From Clostridiales bacterium UBA3680 (lineage in GTDB: Bacteria > Bacillota > Clostridia > Lachnospirales > CAG-274), in contig DFJD01000054.1 of NCBI GenBank assembly GCA_002372875.1, positions 1-12,463 on the forward strand: a DNA stretch of 12,463 nucleotides, written 5' to 3'. Under the pieces are notes generated by a model, which did no database searches, was not told the DNA's origin, and saw only the letters and a program-made list of their open reading frames with translations. The first letter of the stretch is position 1. The number at the start of each line of letters is the position of its first letter. Below are positions 7,226 to 12,463 of this stretch, in pieces. Position numbers and translations under genes: made by a program.

Positions 7226-9859
7226 TCAACCCAATCTTGCAAGCTGTTTTTCCACCTCGGAAAGCATATCGGAATATTTGGTCTTTTTATCCTTTTCTTC
7301 CTGTATTACCTTTTCGGGTGCTTTTGCCACAAAGCCTTGGTTTGAGAGTTTCTTGTCTACTCTTTCCACCTCTTTTACAAGTCTTTCTCTTTCCTTTGTA
7401 AGTCTTTCCTTTTCTTTTTGCACGTCCACAAGCTCGGCAAAAGGAATGTATATAACTCCGTTTGGAATAACGGCAGACACAGCATCATCGGCAATGCCTG
7501 TTTTGTCAGGCTGTATTATGACCTCGCTTGCATAAGCAAGTGTTGAGAAAAATACCTTTCCTCTTTGGAATATCTCTCTGACCTGCTCATTTTCGGATAC
7601 AACATAAGCGCTTGCCTTCTTTGAGGGAGGAACGTTCATTCCTGTTCTGAGTGCTCTTACACTCTTTATTGCCTCCTTCATAAGCTCGGTTTCTTTTTCC
7701 TCTTTTTCAAAGGAATATTTTTCGCTGTACTCGGGCCAGCTTGAGAGCATAATGGTTTCCTCTTCATCCTGAACATAGGAGAAAATTTCCTCGGTAATGA
7801 AGGGTTCGAAGGGGTGAAGAAGCTTCAAAGCGGTTATAAGCACATTTTTAAGTGTGAATAGTGCCGCATTCCTTGTTTTGTCTTCCTTGTTGTAAAGACG
7901 AGGTTTAACCATTTCTATGTACCAGTCACAGTATTCATCCCAAACAAAATCATAGACCTTCTGAACGGCAATACCAAGTTCATAGCTTTCAAGGTTTTCG
8001 GTTACTTCCTTTGCAAGTGTATTCGCCTTGCTGAGTATCCACTTATCGGCACTTTGAAGCTCGCTTACATCCACGGAAATGTTTGTATTTTCAATGTTCA
8101 TCATTACAAAACGAGAAGCATTCCACAGCTTATTTCCGAAGTTTCTGCTGTTTATGACCCTTTCCTCATAGTAACGCATGTCATTTCCGGGTGCATTACC
8201 GGTAATGAGGGTAAGTCTGAGAGCATCCGCACCGTATTCCTTTATAACTTCAAGAGGATCGATACCGTTTCCAAGAGACTTACTCATTTTTCTTCCCTGA
8301 GAGTCTCTTACAAGGCCGTGAATAAGTACCGTATGGAAGGGAACCTTGCCCATTTGCTCCATTGCCGAAAATACCATTCTGACAACCCAGAAGAAAATGA
8401 TATCGTACCCTGTTACCAACACATCCGTAGGGTAAAAATGTTCAAGCTCGGGTGTGTTATCGGGCCAGCCAAGGGTTGAAAACGGCCAAAGAGCGGAGGA
8501 AAACCATGTATCGAGAGTATCCTCATCTCTTTTAAGGTTCGTACTTTCACATTCCGAACACTTGCAAGGAACATCCTTGCTTACGGTAACATGCCCGTTT
8601 TCACAATAGTATGCAGGTATCCTGTGACCCCACCAAAGCTGTCTTGAAATACACCAGTCATGTATATTTTCAAGCCAGTGTGTGTATATTTTACCGAATC
8701 TTTCGGGAACAAACTTAAGCTCGCCATTCTTTAAAACCTCAAGAGCAGGCTTAGCCATTTCCTCCATTTTTACGAACCACTGCTTTTTGATAAGAGGCTC
8801 CACAACCTCTCCGCAGCGTTCGTGAATACCTACGGCATGGGTAATGGGTTCTATTTTAATGAGAAGGCCCATTTTATCAAGCTCTTCAACAATAAGTTTT
8901 CTTGCCTCATATCTGTCCATGCCCTCAAACTTTCCACCGTTTGAGTTGATGGTTCCGTCGTCGTTGAGAATGTTTATACACTCAAGGTTATGCCTTTTAC
9001 CCACTTCAAAGTCGTTAGGGTCGTGTGCGGGTGTAATTTTAACAACACCAGTTCCAAACTCTCTGTCAACGTATGTGTCGGCAATTATGGGAATTTCCCT
9101 TTCTACAAAGGGCAGTATACAGGTTTTACCCACAAGAGCCTTATAACGTTCATCATCGGGATGTACGGCTATTGCCGTATCACCTAACATTGTTTCGGGT
9201 CTTGTGGTGGCAAATTCAAGAAATTCATTCGTGCCCTTTATAGGGTATTTGATATGCCAGAAGCTGCCTTCCTTATCCACATGGTCAACCTCGGCATCGG
9301 AAATGGTGGTGCGACACTTGGGACACCAGTTTATGAGCTTTTCGCCTCTGTAAATATAGCCTTTTTTATAAAGCTTTTCAAAAACGGTAAGAACGGCATT
9401 GTTAAGCCCTTCATCCATGGTAAAGCGTTCTCTGTCCCAGTCACAGCTTGAACCGAGTTTCATGAGCTGATTAAGTATGGTTCCGCCGTATTCTTTCTTC
9501 CACTCCCATGCACGCTCAAGAAATTTTTCTCTGCCGATATCTTCCTTTGTAAGGCCTTCTTCTGCCATTTTTTTGACAATTTTGACCTCTGTGGAAATAC
9601 TCGCATGGTCTGTTCCCGGCACCCAAAGAGCATTATAGCCCTGCATTCTTTTCCAGCGGATAAGTATATCCTGCATGGTGTTATCAAGGGCATGTCCCAT
9701 ATGGAGCTGTCCGGTGATATTCGGAGGCGGAATAACTATTGTAAAGGGCTTTTTGCTCTTATCCACCTCTGCATGAAAATACTTTTTGTCGAGCCAGTTT
9801 TTGTAGATACGATCCTCTGCAAGTTTCGGATCGTATGTTTTGGGCATTTCTTTGATCAT
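7226..9859 (-). CDS. valS: Valine--tRNA ligase
   Basis: This cytoplasmic class I synthetase charges tRNA-Val and edits mischarged threonine. The ATP-binding HIGH-type motif is H53-M-G-H56 inside PPPNITGQLHMGH, and the second signature K524-M-S-K-S528 is intact. The editing domain shows TTRPETMLGDTA (218-229) and the G-T-G-V-V-K-I-T-P-A-H-D-P-N-D stretch ending at D283. Cysteine pairs (C179/C182, and C432, C434, C437 with C419) suggest zinc binding. A C-terminal coiled coil with many charged residues covers about 810-877, as in other bacterial ValS. The length of 877 is normal. The start is fixed by GGAGG 6 bases before the ATG. A valine T-box leader precedes it, so it should be induced when uncharged tRNA-Val accumulates. 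The folC gene that often follows valS in Firmicutes is not here. Confidence 0.98.
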   Translation of the reverse strand: MIKEMPKTYDPKLAEDRIYKNWLDKKYFHAEVDKSKKPFTIVIPPPNITGQLHMGHALDNTMQDILIRWKRMQGYNALWVPGTDHASISTEVKIVKKMAEEGLTKEDIGREKFLERAWEWKKEYGGTILNQLMKLGSSCDWDRERFTMDEGLNNAVLTVFEKLYKKGYIYRGEKLINWCPKCRTTISDAEVDHVDKEGSFWHIKYPIKGTNEFLEFATTRPETMLGDTAIAVHPDDERYKALVGKTCILPFVEREIPIIADTYVDREFGTGVVKITPAHDPNDFEVGKRHNLECINILNDDGTINSNGGKFEGMDRYEARKLIVEELDKMGLLIKIEPITHAVGIHERCGEVVEPLIKKQWFVKMEEMAKPALEVLKNGELKFVPERFGKIYTHWLENIHDWCISRQLWWGHRIPAYYCENGHVTVSKDVPCKCSECESTNLKRDEDTLDTWFSSALWPFSTLGWPDNTPELEHFYPTDVLVTGYDIIFFWVVRMVFSAMEQMGKVPFHTVLIHGLVRDSQGRKMSKSLGNGIDPLEVIKEYGADALRLTLITGNAPGNDMRYYEERVINSRNFGNKLWNASRFVMMNIENTNISVDVSELQSADKWILSKANTLAKEVTENLESYELGIAVQKVYDFVWDEYCDWYIEMVKPRLYNKEDKTRNAALFTLKNVLITALKLLHPFEPFITEEIFSYVQDEEETIMLSSWPEYSEKYSFEKEEKETELMKEAIKSVRALRTGMNVPPSKKASAYVVSENEQVREIFQRGKVFFSTLAYASEVIIQPDKTGIADDAVSAVIPNGVIYIPFAELVDVQKEKERLTKERERLVKEVERVDKKLSNQGFVAKAPEKVIQEEKDKKTKYSDMLSEVEKQLARLG

Positions 9860-9882
9860 AATTTCCTCCGATATAAGGGCAC

Positions 9883-9925
9883 CTCTAAAAACTCATTCTT
9901 TGCACAATTTGATATTTTTTTAGAG
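9883..9925. repeat. Inverted repeat between the T-box terminator and valS
   Basis: CTCTAAAAA (9883-9891) and TTTTTAGAG (9917-9925) form a 9-bp AT-rich stem with a 25-base loop. It lies about 15 bases upstream of the valS ribosome binding site on the transcript. It may be an mRNA stability or translation element, or a copy of a dispersed intergenic repeat. I see no second copy in this window. Confidence 0.4.
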
Positions 9926-9944
9926 ATACACATAAATATTTTTT

Positions 9945-9969
9945 ACACCGATAACAAAACGGTGTTTTT
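9945..9969 (+). other. Hairpin with T-run on the plus strand, orphan terminator-like
   Basis: ACACCG (9945-9950) pairs with CGGTGT (9960-9965), and on the plus strand the stem runs into TTTTTATT. No plus-strand gene ends here. It could stop antisense transcription entering the T-box leader from the valS side. On the minus strand it is only a hairpin without a T-run. The stem is short, so this is a weak call. Confidence 0.35.
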
Positions 9970-9973
9970 ATTG

Positions 9974-10009
9974 AAAAAAAAATCTTCATCCGAAATAAGG
10001 ACGAAGATT
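9974..10009 (-). terminator. T-box-controlled intrinsic terminator upstream of valS
   Basis: The arms AATCTTCGTCC and GGATGAAGATT form an 11-bp stem with one G-U pair and a 7-base loop, followed by seven T residues (9974-9980) on the minus strand. The upstream arm begins right after the T-box core sequence, so formation of the antiterminator and of this hairpin exclude each other. It should stop transcription when tRNA-Val is charged. Confidence 0.93.
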
Positions 10010-10175
10010 CGCGGTACCACCTTAATTCCCGTATAAATACGGGCACTCATAGGCATTTAACGCTGCCAAAGCGACAAGACTCCAAAGCAACCTTCACGCA
10101 CCTTTTTCCGAAAGGGTCTTTCAGCCCGAGAACCCTTCTCTCTGACGGCAAGTATACGCTACTCCTCTTTTTCAT
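9974..10175 (-). promoter_or_regulatory. T-box riboswitch, valine specific, controlling valS
   Basis: The minus strand holds the conserved T-box core AAGGTGGTACCGCG (10010-10023) immediately before the terminator. Stem I starts near GAGGAGT (10162-10168), followed by the AGAGA bulge element and an apical stem (GGGT / ACCC). The specifier is placed at 10089-10091 as GUU, by alignment with known leaders: it is preceded by GAA-G and followed by a purine and UUGGAGU. GUU is a valine codon, which fits valS. The T-box bulge reads UGGU, which would pair with an ACCA tRNA 3' end, as expected for an A discriminator. Uncharged tRNA-Val should bridge specifier and bulge and allow transcription. The 360-base stretch between the HPr-like gene and valS is filled mainly by this leader. 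I cannot place its promoter with confidence. Confidence 0.95.
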
Positions 10176-10190
10176 TGCCTTAATAAAATA

Positions 10191-10220
10191 TGTTTTTGTA
10201 ATTATTGTTTTTGTAATTAT
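10191..10220. repeat. Tandem duplication of a 15-base unit at the end of the HPr-like gene
   Basis: TGTTTTTGTAATTAT occurs twice, head to tail and without mismatch, at 10191-10205 and 10206-10220. The last base overlaps the stop codon of the HPr-like gene. It lies where the promoter of the T-box leader would be expected, so the duplication may affect promoter spacing. It is most likely replication slippage in AT-rich DNA. Confidence 0.8.
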
Positions 10221-10462
10221 TAGCTTAAGAATTCAACAATGGTTGAACAAGCCTCGGTTTCATCTTTGCCGTCTGCCGTTATCGTGACCTTGTTTCCTTC
10301 AAGTGAACCTATTGAAATAACCCCCATTATACTCTTCAAATTGATATTTTTATTATCCATCTGAAGGTGCAATTCCGAAGAAAACCTTCCGGCAGTTTGA
10401 ACAAGCATTGCTATGGGACGCTCGCCCATACTTGAACCTACGACCAATTCCTGTTTTACCAT
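10220..10462 (-). CDS. HPr-like protein lacking the phosphocarrier histidine (Crh-like)
   Basis: The 80 residues align along the whole length with HPr, the phosphocarrier of the sugar phosphotransferase system. The regulatory serine is kept (S44 in N-L-K-S-I-M-G-V, equal to Ser46 of HPr), as is the C-terminal D-G-K-D-E-T-E-A. The active-site loop that normally reads G-[IL]-H-A-R-P here reads S-M-G-E-R-P, so the histidine that takes phosphate from enzyme I is glycine and its neighbour is glutamate. It should be unable to carry phosphate for sugar uptake but could still be phosphorylated on serine by HPr kinase. Bacillus subtilis Crh has the same type of change (glutamine) and also lies beside whiA, so a regulatory role in carbon catabolite control is a fair inference. 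GGAG within the last whiA codons serves as its ribosome binding site; the genes are 2 bases apart. Confidence 0.85.
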   Translation of the reverse strand: MVKQELVVGSSMGERPIAMLVQTAGRFSSELHLQMDNKNINLKSIMGVISIGSLEGNKVTITADGKDETEACSTIVEFLS

Positions 10463-10464
10463 TT

Positions 10465-11367
10465 TTATACTCCTTTCAATTGCTCGGCAATTTCACACAG
10501 CTTTCCGAGGCGATGGTTTACTCCTGATTTACCTATGGGAGGATCAAGCTTTGAGCCGAGCTCCTTAAGAGACATATCCGGATATTCCATTCTTATAAGT
10601 GCCATCTGCTTAAGATTGACCGGTAAATTATCCAACCCCATATTTTTTTGGATATATTTTATCGCTTCTGTCTGTCTTAACGAGGCAGAAACGATTTTAT
10701 TGATATTTGCTGTTTCGCAGTTGACTTTTCTGTTAACGTTGTTTCTCATTTCCTTAAGAACACGCGAATTTTCAACCTGTAAAAGAGAAGAATGTGCAGA
10801 AATGATGTTCAGCACATCAACTATTTGTTCTCCCTCTTTAAAATAGACAACAAAATGCCCTTTTCTTTCTATCTGCTTTGGTGAAACGCCAAATTGTTCA
10901 AGTAATGAACACAGCTGCCTTGCATGCTCATAGCTGCTATTCACAAACTCAAGATGATAACCTTTCTCGGGGTCTGATACAGAACCTGAACATAAAAAAG
11001 CCGCCTTTATATATGCACGTTTACAACAGAGCATGTTGACCACCATAGGGTCTATAACAGGGCCTAAATATTCCTTATATTTATTTTTTACTCCCGTTGC
11101 ATGAACGATATCCCCAACAAGTTTCTTATCTTTGATAAGAATGCTTGTTTCGGAGGTAATGACCTTACAATGAAAAAACTCTTCTATCAGGGTCTTAACG
11201 TTGTTAAGTATCTTATCATCCTCGCAGTGTATGGCAAGAATGCCTTCATAAAGCGAAAAATCTCCGCACAAATTTATATATGCGGCAATTTCCGCAAGGG
11301 CACAATGTCTGCTTTTAGAGGGCTTATTAAGAAGCTCCTCTTTAACTTTTTTTGAAAAAGAGAGCAT
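10465..11367 (-). CDS. whiA: WhiA, DNA-binding regulator of cell division and sporulation genes
   Basis: WhiA is a conserved Gram-positive protein related to LAGLIDADG homing endonucleases but without nuclease activity. It has a role in sporulation septation in Streptomyces and in cell division in Bacillus. The N-terminal part (about 1-90) and the second LAGLIDADG-like repeat (A-Y-I-K-A-A-F-L-C-S-G-S-V, 118-130, then Y-H-L-E-F) match the family. The C-terminal helix-turn-helix (about 255-292) contains L-K-E-L-G-S-K-L and G-K-S-G-V-N-H-R-L, also typical. The length of 300 is normal. AAGGAG lies 12 bases before the ATG, a rather long spacing. The gene follows rapZ by 54 bases and its stop nearly touches the HPr-like start, so the two are probably translationally coupled. 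Confidence 0.95.
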   Translation of the reverse strand: MLSFSKKVKEELLNKPSKSRHCALAEIAAYINLCGDFSLYEGILAIHCEDDKILNNVKTLIEEFFHCKVITSETSILIKDKKLVGDIVHATGVKNKYKEYLGPVIDPMVVNMLCCKRAYIKAAFLCSGSVSDPEKGYHLEFVNSSYEHARQLCSLLEQFGVSPKQIERKGHFVVYFKEGEQIVDVLNIISAHSSLLQVENSRVLKEMRNNVNRKVNCETANINKIVSASLRQTEAIKYIQKNMGLDNLPVNLKQMALIRMEYPDMSLKELGSKLDPPIGKSGVNHRLGKLCEIAEQLKGV

Positions 11368-11421
11368 TAATTCACAGCACTCCTTACCTTTTACACAATG
11401 CTTAATAACAGTTAGAGTATA

Positions 11422-12291
11422 CTATTTCTTCGCGTCTTTGTCAATATCCCTATGACTTATAACAACGCTGTGAGAGGCATTTTTTAAATTATTGTACAAT
11501 TCGTTGGCAAGAGTTACGCTTCTGTGCTTACCCCCTGTACAACCTATACCAATCACCAATTGATTTTTTCCTTCTTTTATATAATTTGGTATAAGAAACT
11601 GCAATAAATCGAATACTTTTTTAGAAAATTCGACAGATTCATCCCATTTCATTACATAATCTCTTACGGCAACATCATTTCCCGTAAGAGCTTTAAGTTC
11701 GTCAATATAAAAGGGATTGGGGATAAAACGCACATCAAAAACAAGATCACAGTCGGTGGGTATACCATACTTAAAGCCGAAACTTATAACACTTATCATA
11801 AGAGATTCAAAATTCTTATTGTCAAGTATCAGTTCTCCCAACTGGCTCCTTAACTCCCTTGTGAGAAGATGAGAAGTGTCTATGATATAATCGGCTTTAT
11901 TTTTAATGTCCCAAAGAAGCTCCCTTTCTCGCATTATTCCCTGTGCGATCCTTTCGCCCTTTGCTAAGAGAGGGTGATTTCTTCTGGTCTCTTTGTAACG
12001 TTTCAGCAAGACTTCTGCCTTACAGTCAAGAAAAAGTATTTCGACCTTTCTGCCCTCATTCATGATCTCATTGAGCACATCGGTGAGCTGGTTGAACATT
12101 TTGCCCCCTCTTATATCGATACCGAGGGCTACATTTTCTATTTCATTTGACGGCACTCTGCACAGATCTATAAACTTCGGGATCAAACCCGGAGGCATAT
12201 TATCAACACAGAAAAAGCCCATATCCTCCAAGAAACGTAAAACGGTAGATTTACCCGCACCGCTCATTCCCGTAACAATTATAAAACGCAT
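11422..12291 (-). CDS. rapZ: RapZ/YvcJ family nucleotide-binding protein
   Basis: This is a P-loop NTPase family protein. In Escherichia coli RapZ binds small RNAs that control glucosamine-6-phosphate synthase; in Bacillus YvcJ hydrolyses GTP and affects competence. The Walker A loop G8-M-S-G-A-G-K-S15 is intact, and F-L-D-C (87-90) with Y-K-E-T-R-R-N-H-P-L (99-108) follows. The C-terminal domain shows F-G-F-K-Y-G-I-P (171-178), D-V-R-F-I-P-N-P (186-193) and G-C-T-G-G-K-H-R-S (250-258). The length of 289 is normal. GGAGAG at the end of murB acts as the ribosome binding site, and the ATG is 4 bases past the murB stop. In most Firmicutes yvcK follows; here whiA comes next, with only 54 bases between. 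Confidence 0.96.
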   Translation of the reverse strand: MRFIIVTGMSGAGKSTVLRFLEDMGFFCVDNMPPGLIPKFIDLCRVPSNEIENVALGIDIRGGKMFNQLTDVLNEIMNEGRKVEILFLDCKAEVLLKRYKETRRNHPLLAKGERIAQGIMRERELLWDIKNKADYIIDTSHLLTRELRSQLGELILDNKNFESLMISVISFGFKYGIPTDCDLVFDVRFIPNPFYIDELKALTGNDVAVRDYVMKWDESVEFSKKVFDLLQFLIPNYIKEGKNQLVIGIGCTGGKHRSVTLANELYNNLKNASHSVVISHRDIDKDAKK

Positions 12292-12295
12292 ATTA

Positions 12296-12463
12296 TCACT
12301 CTCCGATTATTCTTACCTCGGGTTCAAGCATTACTCCGGTTTTTGAAAAGACAGTCTTTTCTATATACTCCATTAAAGAGAGCACATCCGAAGCTGTCGC
12401 TCCTCCGTTATTTACAACAAAACCGCTGTGTTTCGGGCTCACTTGAGCCTGCCCCACAGAAAA
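12296..12463 (-). CDS. murB: UDP-N-acetylmuramate dehydrogenase MurB, C-terminal part
   Basis: The last 55 codons of a gene that continues past the window edge. They encode V-S-P-K-H-S-G-F-V-V-N-N-G-G-A-T-A-S-D-V and end L-E-P-E-V-R-I-I-G-E. These are the conserved C-terminal motifs of MurB, which uses FAD and NADPH to reduce UDP-N-acetylglucosamine enolpyruvate to UDP-N-acetylmuramate in peptidoglycan synthesis. The glutamate in the E-P-E-V-R motif is the family's catalytic proton donor region. The stop is 4 bases before rapZ, as in other Clostridia where murB and rapZ are neighbours. Most of the protein, including the FAD domain, lies outside the window. Confidence 0.95.
   Translation of the reverse strand, partial: FSVGQAQVSPKHSGFVVNNGGATASDVLSLMEYIEKTVFSKTGVMLEPEVRIIGE

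Noticed and set aside
6918..7535. Plus-strand frame of 205 codons across the K+ channel and valS junction
   Set aside because: Serine- and phenylalanine-rich low-complexity translation typical of the antisense of lysine/glutamate-rich coding; both real genes on the other strand are clear.
9605..10036. Plus-strand frame of 143 codons covering the valS start and T-box terminator
   Set aside because: It runs through the valS 5' end and the T-box RNA elements on the opposite strand and has no recognisable protein features.
10085..10105. Other valine triplet (GUG) near 10100 as T-box specifier
   Set aside because: The GUU at 10089-10091 has the expected preceding GAA and following purine plus UUGGAGU; the GUG is on the wrong side of that motif.

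Overview
The window looks like chromosomal DNA from a low-GC Gram-positive bacterium, probably a gut-type Clostridia (Oscillospiraceae or Lachnospiraceae relative). The evidence is a valine T-box leader in front of valS, a murB-rapZ-whiA-HPr gene row of the kind found in Firmicutes, GGAGG-type ribosome binding sites and AT-rich intergenic DNA. The genus is an inference. Every gene I can support is on the minus strand, so transcription runs from high to low coordinates.

Right part (about 5150-12463) is conserved housekeeping DNA. The 3' end of murB, then rapZ, whiA and a small HPr-like gene form a tightly packed row. The HPr-like protein keeps the regulatory serine but has lost the phosphocarrier histidine, as in Bacillus Crh. 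The usual yvcK/glmR gene between rapZ and whiA is missing. A full T-box riboswitch with a GUU valine specifier and an intrinsic terminator follows, controlling valS. A voltage-gated K+ channel gene and a class I DAHP synthase gene follow valS at gaps of 21 and 9 bases. They may therefore share the T-box-controlled transcript, which ends at a strong terminator at 5156-5175. rlmD comes next.

Left part (1 to about 3780) has the character of acquired DNA. The rlmD frame stops at a TAG, but the same frame continues at once into 89 more codons that encode a C-terminal extension known from RlmD-like proteins of Clostridia. I read this as a split or exchanged rlmD 3' end, probably the boundary of a mobile element. 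Beyond it lie a large DUF262-DUF1524 (GmrSD/SspE-type) nuclease, a 40-codon small ORF with a good ribosome binding site, a protein joining a four-cysteine zinc ribbon to a HEPN-type R-x4-H motif, and a 3' remnant of a SAM-dependent methyltransferase. A terminator hairpin lies at the far left. The nuclease, small ORF and HEPN-like gene form the best candidate here for an undescribed defence cassette.
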